NCBI RefSeq assembly: GCF_028372415.1 | Contig: NC_092872.1 | Span: 395,982,853 to 396,046,852, forward strand | Direction of reading: 5' to 3' | Length of the DNA stretch: 64,000 nt | Origin: Notamacropus eugenii | Lineage: Eukaryota; Chordata; Mammalia; Diprotodontia; Macropodidae | Shown: positions 34,192-45,517 of the stretch, one piece after another | Numbering within the stretch: the stretch's first letter is position 1 | Layout of the letters: every line of letters starts with the position of its first letter | Notes under the pieces: generated by a model | Seen by the model: only the letters and a program-made list of their open reading frames with translations | Told to the model about the DNA's origin: nothing | Databases searched by the model: none | Position numbers and translations under genes: made by a program

Positions 34192-34677
34192 TTTCCCAGC
34201 CAATTACTTGAGTTCTGAGCTCTTTGTTAAGAGTATGGAACCAGAAGCAGCCTCTGCTTCAGCAGTGGCTGCCACCAGCCTGAGGCTGGGGCCAAGACTG
34301 GACCACACTCCCCTCTCAACTAGGTGAGAGACCCTTCTCACTGACTTTTGAAGCTGTCTTTGGTGGTTGTAGGTTGAGAAGTCTGGAAGCTGCAACAGCT
34401 GTTGCCTAAGGCCTGATCCAACTCTGCCCACACCCAGCCCCATGCCAAAGTGTACTCTGCTCCTAGCCCAGTGTGATAGACTTTTTCTGTCGATCTTTCA
34501 GATTGTCTTGGACTGGAAATTTGTTTTAGTCCATCCTTTTGTGGCATCTGCTGCTCTAGAATTTGTTTAGAGTCATTTTATAGGTTTTTTTGAAGGGTTT
34601 GTGGGGGAGGAGTTTTTGCAAGTCCCTGCTGCTATGTCACCATATTGACTCTGTCCCCCTTAAAAACACTTTTTAAA

Positions 34678-35639
34678 GGAATAAATTCTTTGGTTCAGTT
34701 TGTTATCTTTTCTATTAATCTATAACTTTTCTTTTATTGGTGGTAGATTTTTCCCCCTGCTCTTTTACTCACTTTCTGCTCCCTGTGCATAAATTAAAAT
34801 CTATCCATACTCTTAAAACTCTACAATCAATTATGATACTGGTCAAGAATCAAGTGATGATAGTAAGGAATGGTCCTTTCCATTTTCCATATATGTCTAT
34901 GTGACGTTGTTGGTTATATATAGTCTTTTAAATCATTATTATTGTAAAAGTGAGACACTAATTAACCTTATCTATGAATTTTGTAAAGTATATTATAAAG
35001 TAAATTTAAAAAAGAGTAAAAAGTAGCTAATCCTTTACTTAAATACATTAAAATATCTGTGACTTCATTGTCATAGCTATTTCCTTTACCAATACAGATC
35101 ATAAGCTATCTAAGCATTCTCATCACTACGATATCTACATATGCCTTCCCACATATCCTCTCTGAGGACATATTAAATAAAATTTTTGCTTCTTAAAATC
35201 AGAAGGGAATTAATGTGTCATAGAATATTTGCACAAAAAGGAATCTAGTCAAATAGCTAAGGAAGCCTGTGGGTATTAATGGTAGAAAAATACACTAGTG
35301 GTCTGTGAAAAGGAGAGAAAGTTTACCAAACTTTCCTTGGCAGATTTTCATAGAATAAACAGCACAGAAAAAAACAATAACCTGAAAACTTTGTTATTTT
35401 GACTATGTGGTGCATGCTGTCTTCTAACACATTGATTTCTCTTTTTCCTCTATGTGACATCTATAATTCTCATTATTTTCTGCATGTAATGAATTTATGC
35501 ATTGTTAGAATTGTTGAGTCCAAATCGTTCCAACTTAGTTAAGTCTACATAAATATAATTTGCTTTATAAAATTCCTCAAGGCAACTACCTTTAGGTAAT
35601 GAAGCTACAAAAGAAAATATGAAAAGAGTACATAATCTC
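34678..35639. other. Unassigned AT-rich DNA
   Basis: No gene or nameable repeat. Confidence 0.4.
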
Positions 35640-35880
35640 ATGAAGCTAATTTATGCTTTAAAGGCCTATAATAGTTATTAATTACCTACTGAATCAATTC
35701 CATCTTCCCTTTCTTATCATTCAAAGCTCTTTAAAATCACTCTCCTTTTTACATAATTTAATCTTATTTCCCATTGCTTCCAAGATTAATACCCTTATTT
35801 CAAAAGGGCTTATTTCCTTATTACTCTAGAGCTAAGATCAGGATCTAGCACATACTAGGCATTTTTGTAATGTTTGTTAT
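35640..35880 (+). mobile_element. L2 3' end fragment
   Basis: 'attgcttccaagattaatac', 'aggatctagcacatactagg' and 'catttttgtaatgtttgtta' follow plus-strand L2 tail order. Confidence 0.5.
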
Positions 35881-35894
35881 CATTTTTTTCAGAT

Positions 35895-36440
35895 AACACA
35901 ATTACAACTCCTTTTTGTTGTATTTAATGTTTATTTTTTTACCCCTCATTTTCATTTTGTATATGTTATTTTATAAATGCATTTCTTATAAGCAAGAAAT
36001 TGTGTACTTTTAATCAAATCTATCAATCTTTCTTCATTTTATTGAATTACCTAATCCATTAACGTTAAAGTTATGAGATTACCTCCCTTTCTCTCTAATA
36101 TTTTTGGGATTTTGTTATGATTTTTTTCCTCTTCCACTATAAATACTATAAAGTACTTTATCTCTAAGTTACTTTATCTTAATATGTTTTTAAAGGTTCC
36201 TCTATTCCTCTTACCTCTTGGTCCTGTCTTCCTATTTCTTATCACTTTCCCTTTAGGGTTCTACTTATAAATTCTTTTCTTCTTTCCTGCTTTTACCTTT
36301 TTTTATTTCTCTTTCTTCTTAATCAAATAGATTATCCCTTCCTCTCCTCCTCTTCAATTAGTATTGCTAATATTTTTAATTTAATTTTTGCTTTCTTTTT
36401 CAGAAAAATTTCTCTCACTCTTTATTATATATCTTTTTTG
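35895..36440 (-). mobile_element. Old L1 ORF2 5' / inter-ORF fragment
   Basis: 'atgcatttcttataagcaag', 'gaattacctaatccattaac' and 'gttaaagttatgagattacc' match the reversed L1 endonuclease-region text ('gtttcttgtaaacagcat...ttaacgttcaaagttatgat' in the family). A pyrimidine-rich segment then follows. Highly diverged, no frame. Confidence 0.5.
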
Positions 36441-36520
36441 TCTACTATAGACCTTCATTCTCTAGCTCATGCAGAGTAGGCATTAGTAAATGCTTGTTAA
36501 ATGATTTATTGATAGCTCCT
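36441..36520 (+). mobile_element. L2 tail fragment
   Basis: 'gcagagtaggcattagtaaa' then 'tgcttgttaaatgatttatt' is the L2 end. It probably belongs with the 35.64-35.88 kb copy but could be separate. Confidence 0.55.
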
Positions 36521-36884
36521 AACCAATGATAATGCCTTTGTGTCATATTCATTCTGATAATTCACTCCTCTATTACTTCTACATAAAACCCTATTTTCTT
36601 TCTAAGTTACAATTCTAGATCCCTGAATCCATCAGCAAGCATGCCAGTCTACTATGGATCCTTTCCTTCTCTGAATACTATCTCCGAGAAGGCTATAGAG
36701 ATGAAAAACTTTAACATATGTCTGTCACATATTTGCTTATACAGCATTTTGCATTACATCTTCTAAATATGTCAATATGTAAGTCATGATTGGTAAACAG
36801 TTTCAGGTAAAACTGAATTGAATGACAGAGGATTAAGTCTTTACTGTGTGTTATGGACCATAAAAATCAGTCCCTGAAGTTAAC

Positions 36885-36990
36885 AAACTCACATTCTGGA
36901 TTAACTTCTTGTGATTACCCTGTCCTTGGCATTTAGCACAATACACAGCAACAAAAATACGAAGACACTCAACAAATACCATTAAATTGA
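36885..36990 (+). mobile_element. L2 tail fragment
   Basis: 'ccctgtccttggcatttagc', 'acaatacacagcaac' and 'gacactcaacaaataccatt' are a plus-strand L2 tail. Confidence 0.55.
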
Positions 36991-37059
36991 TTTAGTTTCA
37001 TAAAAGTAATAAAACAATACCAAAATATGTCATATCTTTATTTAATATAATATAATTGA

Positions 37060-37870
37060 AAATAGGTAATCAAATTCAATTCATCAAACATTTAATTACC
37101 AATTATATTCAAGGCAATGTAAAAAGAGGTGGGGGGATAAAGGCTAAAAAATCAATGGTTTTCTGCCCTCAATTAACTTACATTCTATTGGAGAAAGACT
37201 TCCTGTACCCATATAAGGAAATATAAAATCAAATCAAATAAAACCATAACCGAAGTGATGGATATCCTCTTCCAGAGGGAGACAACATTAACAATCAGGG
37301 ATGATTGGGAGAACTCTTGAATAGATGGCGTGTGAGCTGTGCTTTGAAGGAAACTGGGAGTCCTCCAAGTTGGAGTTCAGAAGGGAAGACATTCTAGACA
37401 TGAAGAACCACATATGCAAAGGCACATGGGCAGGAAATGAAATATTGTATACAGTAAATATTTAAGTATGTCTGTTTAGTAGAAATATGAGAAAGGAAGT
37501 AGTATTAAATAAAACTCCAATAGTAATCAAGAACCAGAGTATAGTACATTTTTTAACACTTGACTCGTGATCTAGCCTTTCATCCAAGATGCAAAAGAGA
37601 GAGAAGTTAGGCAGTTTTGCCATAAATGCAAAATAATTTAGGGTAGAAACTCTCTGATCTGGGAAAGGGCATATCTGTGAGATGTTGTAAAAGGAGGATC
37701 AATAAGACAGACAATAATTGCATGTGAAGGCTAAAGGAGAGTAAAGTATCTGGAATGACTCCAAGGTTGTGATGGTGGTACCATCAAAAGAAACAGGGAA
37801 GAGAAATGAGTGTTGATAATGTTAAAATACAACGTGGTAGAGAGCAGTCAGTCTGACAGTTGGTCTGCCC
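37060..37870 (-). mobile_element. L2 LINE 3' region
   Basis: Reversed L2 running from tail inward: 'ttaattaccaattatattca', 'ctgccctcaattaacttaca', 'ttctattggagaaagacttc', 'tgtgctttgaaggaaactgg', 'gacattctagacatgaagaa'. At 37750-37810 the ORF2 block appears ('tccaaggttgtgatggtggt', 'accatcaaaagaaacaggga'). Confidence 0.75.
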
Positions 37871-38759
37871 AGCTATGCAACATTTCTATCCTAGGGAGAA
37901 ACAACTTTCATCCTCCTTGTAAAGGCACTGTTTTCTGAGATGGTAAGGTAATTTTACCCCTATAAGACCCAAGTAAACCAATCCTTTAAAGTATTAGTAG
38001 AGTTGCAGTAGTAATAATGGTAATATTAAATATAATAATATTTATATGAAAATTTTGAAATATGAAGTCAGAATTTGCAGGTCTTTGGTTAAATGTACTT
38101 TAAAGTGGAAATAATTTATATTTATTGGCTGTGATCCAAAAAATATTAATTTCTTTTCATCATTTTTATCTTCCTAATAAAGAAGTTCAGGATTTTTAAC
38201 ATATTCTTCCTAGGCAATGCTCCAAATTTTGCCCTCTGGTTGGTATTACAGTATCTGTAATTGGTGTCTCATGTTAACATTTATTTAAAGCTTCTGATTT
38301 AACATTTAAAAATTCTGAGGTTAATGGATCTGTGAATACAGATCCATTAACCTCAATAAAAACAAATGGAACCTCTTGTGAACTAAAATCAGCTCAGATC
38401 ATGGATATGCTTTCACTACTACTCAGAACATTTAGATTATGCTGCTAAAATGTCAGGTCATGAAAAGGGCTACTAACATCATAAGATTCAAGGTGATTTT
38501 CACTTTCTTGGCATTATTAGTACAACATACACAATAGAAAGAGTCTATAAATTATATATGTGTTTGTGTGTGTGTGTCTTTAAAACAAGAAGAAAGTTGG
38601 TAGGGTGTAGGCATGGTGAAGAAAGTCTATACTGTAGTCTAGAGAAGATTGATACATCCCTAGTGCCAACACTTTCCGTAAACTGGTGTTTCTGGAAGGA
38701 GCCATTCAGAGGGAGAGGCCACAAGTGAGAAGGGTACTTTCAAAGTGCAATTTCCAGGG
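37871..38759. other. Mostly unassigned DNA with hairpin and (TG)n
   Basis: Holds the perfect hairpin at 38316-38355 and a (TG)n run at 38558-38578. No gene. Confidence 0.45.
38316..38355. repeat. Perfect 18-bp inverted repeat with 4-base loop
   Basis: TGAGGTTAATGGATCTGT (38316-38333), loop GAAT, then its exact reverse complement (38338-38355). Pairing stops at once on both sides. There is no U-run after it, so it is not a convincing terminator-like element, and there is no sign of transcription. Confidence 0.95.
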
Positions 38760-38860
38760 CTGGAAGAACTAAGAAACAACTTGTCAGAAGTAACATTTCA
38801 ACCCACACATTCTTAACTCTAAGGCTAGCACTCTATCTACTTCCCCATGATGCCTATATG
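38760..38860 (-). mobile_element. MIR-type SINE 5' part
   Basis: 'acatttcaacccacacattc' and 'ctaaggctagcactctatct' are the reversed MIR 5' end. Confidence 0.6.
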
Positions 38861-39404
38861 TGATGTAAATAGATATAGCAAGTCTTGAATATGTATTTGT
38901 CAAATGAATCAAAGAATAGAATTAATTATTGACACACCCATGTCAAGATAAGGTAAAATGATTTCCATTAAGTGTCTTGCTTAGGGCCATACTGCTAATA
39001 AAACCTTAATTTTTATTAAGGTTCTATTTTGTAGATGAATTGTTAATGTGGCTATTTGTATATTCTTAGGAAATCACTACAAGTTCCTTGCCTATATGTT
39101 GCTTTTGTTTGTTTGTTTCTTGGTAGTGCTTTGAAAAGTACTAAGCATAACATCATTGCTCAGAGTTTATTGACTCAGTGTTGAAAGACAGAGCAGCAAG
39201 TTCAAGTATTTTCAGAACCAAGGTAAGAAGATAGATGAATGCATGACAATATTAGAACCCATTATTGCTTGGGTTGGAACTATGAACTTATGAGAACTAG
39301 GATCATCATTTTTCACGTTGGAATGTGGGTGGAGAGCATGGATATCTTGGGCAGATAAATGAATCAATGTTTAATATTGCAAAATAATAGATTTTCTTGA
39401 AGTC

Positions 39405-39535
39405 TCTGAGGAGGAAGAAGATCTGGCTTCAATACTTGCTTCTGGCACATACTAGCTATGTTCTCTGGGGCAAGTCACTAAAATTCTAAGTACTCCAGAA
39501 AATTTCCAAGTCTAGAGGTTTCAGAGAATATGCCA
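39405..39535 (+). mobile_element. MIR-type SINE fragment
   Basis: 'agatctggcttcaatacttg', 'ggcacatactagctatgttc' and 'tctggggcaagtcactaaaa' give plus-strand MIR order. Confidence 0.7.
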
Positions 39536-39644
39536 AAATGTATTGGTAGCATTGGTAGAAGAAGTTGCTTGTTCTGGACATTCTATACACAAATGAAATC
39601 ACAGGTTCAATTCTGATCCTTATCACTGTTTTAATATATAATAT

Positions 39645-39845
<201 letters not shown>

Positions 39846-40019
39846 AGAGGTGAAAGTGATGAGTCACAGAAGCTTAACTGATTATGGTGAGTAATAGTCT
39901 GATTATTTATCCATATTCTCAATATCCTGTTTTATAATATCCTAATCCCTATATCATCTTTGAACACAATCGCACACACACACACTTTTTTAAGTGTTCT
40001 TTTCAATTATGTAGAAAAT

Positions 40020-42767
40020 GTAAAATTCTTTTTTAAATTTATTTTTAGTCTCCAAAATTCATTTCCACAAGAATTTGAATTCCAAATTTTCTCCCCATCT
40101 CTCCCCTCCCCCATTGCAAAACACCAGGCATTATGATTACCCTTTCCCCCAATTTTCTCTCCCTTCTATCACACCCCTCCTTTCCCTTATCGCCATCTTC
40201 TCTCTTTTTTTGTAGAGCAAGAAAGATTTCTATACCTCATTACCTATATTTCTTATTTCCCAGTTGCATATAAAAACAATTCTCAACATTCATTCCTAAA
40301 ACTTTGAGTTCCAATTTCCCTCCCATCCTCCCATTCCCACCCTGAGAAGGCAAGCAATTCAATATAGATTATATATGTGTAGTTTTGCAAAAGACTTCCA
40401 TAATAGATTGTGAAAGACTAACTTTATTTCTCTCTATCTTTTCCTGCCCCCTATTTATTCTATTCTCTCTTTTGACCTTGTCCCTCCTCAAAAGTGTTTA
40501 CTTTTAATTACTCTCTCCTACCATTTGCCCTTCCTTCTATCATCCCCCCTCTCCACTTATTCTCTGCTCCCTTACTTTCCTATAGAGTAAGATAGATTTT
40601 CATACCAAATTGAGTGTGCATGTTGTTCCCTCCTTGAGCCAAATGTGATGAGAGAAAACTTCACTTTTACTCTCTCACTGCCCCTCTTTTCCCCCTCCAC
40701 TGAAAAAGGTTTTTCTTACCTTTTTGTGAGAGAAAATTTCTTCCTTTCTCCTCCCAATATATTTCTCTCACCGCTTAATTTTATTTTTTAAATATCATCC
40801 CTTCCTATTCAAGTCACCCTGCGCTTCTATCTGTACATATGTGTTTCATCCCTCCAACTACTCAAATACTGAGAAAAGTTGCAAGAGTTACAAATATCAT
40901 CTTTCCATGTAAGAATGTAAACAGTTCAATTTTAGTAGGTCCCTTATAATTTCTCTTTCCTGTTTACCCTTTCATGCTTCTCTTGATTCTTGTATCTGAA
41001 AGACAAATTTTCTCTTCAGCTCTGGTCTTTTCATGAAGAATGCTGGAAAGTTCTGTATTTCATTGACTTACCATTTTTTCCCCTGAAGTATTATACTCAG
41101 TTTTGCTGGGTAGGTGAGTCATGGTTTTAATCCTAGTTCCTTTGACTTCTGGAATATCATATTCCAAGCCCTGTGATCCCTTAATGTAAAAACTGCTAGA
41201 TCTTCTTTTATCCTGATTGTATTTTCACAGTACTCGAATTGTTTCTTTCTGGTTGCTTGCAATATTTTCTCCTTGACCTGGAAACTCTGGAATTTGGCAA
41301 CAATATTCCTAGGAGTTTTTCTTTAGGGATCTCTTTCAGGAGGTGATTACTGGATTCTTTCAATATTTATTTTACCCTCTGTGTCCAGAATATCAGGGCA
41401 GTTTTCCTTGATAATTTTATGAAAGATGATGTCTAGGCTTTTTTTGATCGCGGATTTCAGGTAGTCCCATAATTTATAAATTGTCTTTCCTGTATCTGTT
41501 TTCCAGGTCAGTTGTTTTTCCAGTGAGATATTTCAAATTGTCTTCTATTTTTTAAAGCTTTTGGTTTTGTTTTGTAATTTCTTGGTTTCTCATAAAATCG
41601 TTAGATTCCATCTGCTCCATTCTAATTTTTAAACAACTATTTTCTTCAATGAGCTTTTGAACTTCCTTTTCCATTTGGCTAATTCTAGTCTTCAAAGCAT
41701 TCTTCTCCTCATTGGCTTTATTGGACTTTTTTGCCATTTGAGTTAGTCTATTTTTAAAGGTGTTAATTTCTTCAGCATTTTTTTGGGTCTCCTTTAGCAA
41801 GTTGTTGACTTGTTTTTCATGATTTTCTTGCATCTCTCTCATTTTTCTTCCCAATTTTTCCTCCACCTCTCTTACCTGATTTTCAAAATCCTTTTTGAAC
41901 TTTTCCATGGCCTAAGACCATTGCATGTTTTTTTGCAGGTTTTGAATGCAGAAGTCTTGAGTTTTAGGTCTTTCTCTGATGGTATGCATTGTTCCTCCTC
42001 ATCCAAAAGAATGAAAGAAAATGTCTCCTCACCAAGAAAGTAGCCTTCTGTAGTTTTATTTTTTCCTCCTTTTACATGCATTTTCCCAGTCAGTTACTTG
42101 AGTTTTGAGTACTTTTTCAAGAGGAAGGTAGACTCTGGGGACCTGTAAGTTCTCAGTTCCTCCAAGGTGGCACAATCAGGGGAGAAGTGTTTATTCCCCT
42201 CCTGGTCTGTGCTCTGATCTGGGAGCAGGAGTCCCTCTTCAGAGCCTCCACCAGCTCCTCTACACCAACCAGCACTCTTCCTCACCCCAGGACCTCTACT
42301 CAGGGCTGAGATCCAGATCAGCTGCTCAATTTCTCCAACATCTTTAGGCCAGGACTCCAACAATGGAAGCTTGAGCTGCCTGGTGCCAGGGTTAGACAGC
42401 TGATTTTCCTTCTTCCCTTCTCATGCCATTGAAAAAGCTTCCTCACTGACCTTTGAAGTTTTCTTTCATGTCTGTGAGTTGAGGACCCACAACTGCTGCT
42501 GGTGGTGTATTGGAGTCCACTCTGGTCCTGTCCTTGCTGCAGCATGGCCAAGCATGAGCTGTGCTCTGCTCTAAATCGAGTGCAATAGACCTTTCCTGTC
42601 ACTCTTCCAGGCTGCCTTGTGCTGGAAATCCCTTTCACTCTGTTGTTTTGTGGCTTATGCTGCTCTAGAATTTATTTAGAGTCATTTTTATAGGTATTTT
42701 ATGGGCTTTTGCATACACCTTCTAGAGGTGTATCCTTCTACTTCACCGTCTTAGCTCCACCCTCTCC
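40020..42767 (-). mobile_element. HAL1-like half-L1, second copy
   Basis: Colinear with the copy at 32.07-34.66 kb. The 5' UTR starts near 42767 on the minus strand ('ggagagggtggagctaagac', the clear GGTGGAGCTAAGA start), then an ORF1 relic, then about 950 bp of non-coding 3' region to an A-rich tail near 40020. No ORF2. Its 5' end abuts a cut end of another HAL1 copy at 42768. No convincing target duplication found. Confidence 0.8.
40972..42081 (-). pseudogene. HAL1 ORF1 relic with a long intact coiled coil
   Basis: The minus strand starts with ATG at 42081 (MHVKGGKNK) and ends at a TGA at 40974-40972 after a worn QESREA terminus. One frameshift lies near 41900. Minus 41908-41552 is then open for 118 codons and reads as heptad coiled coil: repeated NRLTQMAKK / TRISQMEKE / IRMEQMESN blocks, typical of the L1 ORF1p trimerisation domain. 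The RRM and C-terminal domain follow at about 41000-41480 with stops. Family role: RNA-coating trimer. This copy cannot make the full protein. Confidence 0.8.
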
Positions 42768-44257
42768 TGGATAATTTCTTAAAAGAGGATGTCTAGGCTC
42801 TTTTTTTATCATGGTTTTCAGGTAGTCCAATAATTTTTAAATTATGTCTTCTGGGTCTATTTTCCAGGTCAGTTGTTTTTCCAGTGAGATCTTTCACATC
42901 ATCTTCTATTTTTTTTTCCTTGATTTGGTTTTGTTTTATAATTTCTCTTAGAGTCCTTAGCTTCCATTTGCTCCAATCTAATTTTTTAAGGAATTCAGTG
43001 AGTTTTTGAACCTCCCTTTCTATTGGCCAATTCTGTTTTTAAGGCATTCTTCTTCTCACTGGACTATTGGATCTCTTTCTTCATTTGGGCTAATCTTTTT
43101 TATGAGTTCTATTTTCTTCAGTATTGGGGGGGGGTGCCTTTAACTACCTGTTGAAATATTTTTCATGGATTTTCATGCATCCCTCTCATTTCTTTTCCCA
43201 ATTTTTCTTCTGTTTCTATAACTTGCATCTCAAAATCCTTTTTGAGCTCTTCCATGGCCTGTGACACAAATATATATATTTATGTATTTGGAGAATTTTG
43301 AAGTAGGAGCTTTGACCTTGTTTTTTTCTGTTTGTATGTTTTGATTTTCTTTGTCACTCAAGTAAGATTATATAGTCTGAGTGTTTTCCCACTGTTTGCT
43401 TCTTTTCCCAGCGATTTACTTGAATTTTTAACTCTTTGTTAAGTTAAGACTCTGTTTGATTATGGAGAGTATACTGTCCCAAGCTTCAGGGGTTTTGTGC
43501 ACCTGTTTTCATAGATACTTCTAGGGACCTATCAGTTTTCAGTTCTTCCAAGGTGGTATGGACAAAGCAGTGGTGTTTGCTCCTCTCCTTGCCTGTGCTC
43601 TGGTCTATGAGTGACCCTAAGCATTCTTTTCTGCCTTGGAACTGGGAAGAGGATTCCATCTCCACCACTGCAAACAAGCTTCATCATGCCAGTGCTCCTC
43701 CTCATCCTAGGACCACCACACAGGACAGTGATCCAGATCCAAGCACTGTCAAAGCAAGAAAATCCTGCCTTCATGCCAACAAAGAAATTCCCACAATCCT
43801 CCTCTAATCAGCTGGTCAATCACCTCACCATCTGTGGGCCAAGTGCTTTGGAAGCAACCACTGTCGCCAGACTGAGACTGGGTCTGACCATGCTTTCCTC
43901 TCATCTACATCTGACAGAGCTTTCCTTCAGAATTTCTAAGCTGTCTTTGGTGTTTGTGGGTTGAGAAGTCTGGAAACTGCCACAAATGCCAGTGATTCAG
44001 TCCCCTGAGGCCTGCTGTGGGTTTGCTAGGGCCTGGTCTGTTCAGTGTGGCCCATGCTGAACTGCACCCCTCTCTCAAACTAGTGCCTCAGACCTTTCCT
44101 GTTGACCTTAGACTGGAAATTTGTTTCACTCTGTCATTTTATGGGTTCTGCTGTTCTAGAATTTCTTTAGAGTCAGTTTTTACAGGTATTTGGAGGGGTT
44201 TGGGGAAGAGCTCAAGCAAGTCTCTACTTTTATTCCACCATGTAGGCTCTGCCCCCC
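42768..44257 (-). mobile_element. HAL1/L1 5' half, third copy
   Basis: The 5' end is near 44257 ('ggggggcagagcctacatgg'), followed by a long GC-richer 5' UTR and the first part of ORF1 (about 43405-42768). The expected start codon reads AAG instead of ATG. The copy stops inside the ORF1 coiled-coil/RRM boundary at 42768, right where the second copy starts. L1 copies normally lose the 5' end, so losing the 3' half needs a later deletion, an insertion plus loss, or template switching. Confidence 0.75.
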
Positions 44258-44605
44258 TGATTTTTTCTAAGAAGGATGTCTGACCATGTTACCCTGATGC
44301 TTAATAAGCTCCAAATATAAATTTCTTAATTTGACATGTAAAGCTCTTCATAACCTGCCTGCTTCCTATCTATCTGGACTTATTGTACTTTATTCCCCTC
44401 TACACACATTCTGATTCAGTTGCATTGGCTTAATTGTGCTTTCTCAAACAAGAAACACCATGTCCCATTTCCATGATTTTGCACTGAGTGTCCCCCATAC
44501 CAGGACTGGTTCTTCCCTCACTTCCAGTTTTCAGTTTTTCTTGGTTTCTTTCATGACTCAGCTCACATCAATCCATTATGATTCAAAAAGAATTCCTCTT
44601 ATATT
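44258..44605 (+). mobile_element. L2 LINE 3' fragment
   Basis: 'tgtctgaccatgttaccctg', 'taaagctcttcataacctgc', 'cactgagtgtcccccatacc' and 'tttcatgactcagctcacat' appear in L2 order. It sits between two L1-type elements. Confidence 0.65.
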
Positions 44606-45189
44606 TTTGCTTTTCTGAATTTGCTTGCAAGGTTTTTATGCCACAATATATGATCAGTGTTTGTTTAGGTAACATGTGCTACTAAGAAAAAAAGACAAAA
44701 CATTACCTTTCATTCTCATTCAATTTTCATCAGTAGTCTATCATATCTAACTTTTCTAAAAATTCTGTTCATCATTTTAACTTGTTCCTAGGTTGCTTTT
44801 GGTTAGTTTTATCTAATTTTGAGAGGGGAAAGTTGAGGTCCCCTCAATAGTATCATTTTACTATTTCCTCCTGTAACATATTTAACTTTTCCTTTAAGAA
44901 CATGGTTGTTTTACCATTTGTTTTTCATCTGTTTGGTATTGATATTGTGTTATTATCTAGTATACCTTTTAGCAAAATGTAGTTTCCCTTCTCACTTTTA
45001 TTTAGGTCTATTTTTGCTTTTGCTTTGTCTGTGATCATGTGTTACCTCTTTTTTTAACTTCAGCTGAAGCATAATAGATTTTGCTCTGGCCTCTTCTTTT
45101 TACTGTGTTTATGTCTCTGCTATATGGTTCCTTTTTTTAAGGTTAATTAATTCCTTTCACATTAAGAGTTACAATAACAATCTGTATGT

Positions 45190-45517
45190 CACTCTCTCTC
45201 TCTCTTTCTTCTTCTTCTCCTTCTCCTTCTCCTTCTCCTTCTCCTTCTTCTTCTTCTTCTTCTTTTTCTTCTTCTTCTTCTTCTTCTTCTTCTTCTTCTT
45301 CTTCTTCTTCTTCTTCTCCTTCTCCTTCTCCTTCTCCTTCTCCTTCTCCTTCTCCTTCTCCTTCTCCTTCTCCTCCTTCTCCTTCTCCTTCTCCTTCTCC
45401 TTCTCCTTCTCCTTCTCCTTCTCCTTCTCCTTCTTCTTCTTCTTCTTCTTCTTCTTCTTCTTCTTCTTCTTCTTCTTCTTCTTCTTCTTCTTCTTCTTCT
45501 TCTTCTTCTTCTGTTTC
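45190..45517. repeat. (TTC)n/(CTCCTT)n homopyrimidine array
   Basis: About 330 bp without a purine: TTC blocks alternate with TCCTTC hexamer blocks in the order hexamer, TTC, hexamer (longest), TTC. It lies in the naturally pyrimidine-rich inter-ORF region of the L1. Poly-Lys/Glu, poly-Arg and poly-Ser/Pro frames across it are not proteins. Confidence 0.98.

Larger units (their letters stand above)
32058..34677 (-). mobile_element. HAL1-like half-L1 with both ends and a 15-bp TSD
   Basis: Minus-strand element of about 2.6 kb: 5' UTR starting near 34662 ('gggggacagagtcaatatgg'), an ORF1 relic, then about 1.1 kb of non-coding 3' region ending in an A-rich tail at 32073-32081. There is no ORF2 between ORF1 and the tail, which is the HAL1 plan (ORF1-only L1 derivatives, known from marsupials). 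The flanks AAAATACTTTTTAAA (32058-32072) and AAAACACTTTTTAAA (34663-34677) differ at one base. This shows an L1-type insertion with nothing lost from the 5' end. A CT and CA/TA array (32870-33070) lies inside. Confidence 0.85.

Noticed and set aside
44258..44300. Similarity of the sequence after the third HAL1 5' end to the HAL1 text at 42768
   Set aside because: Only about 25 loosely matching bases. The right-hand sequence continues as L2, so I take it as coincidence.
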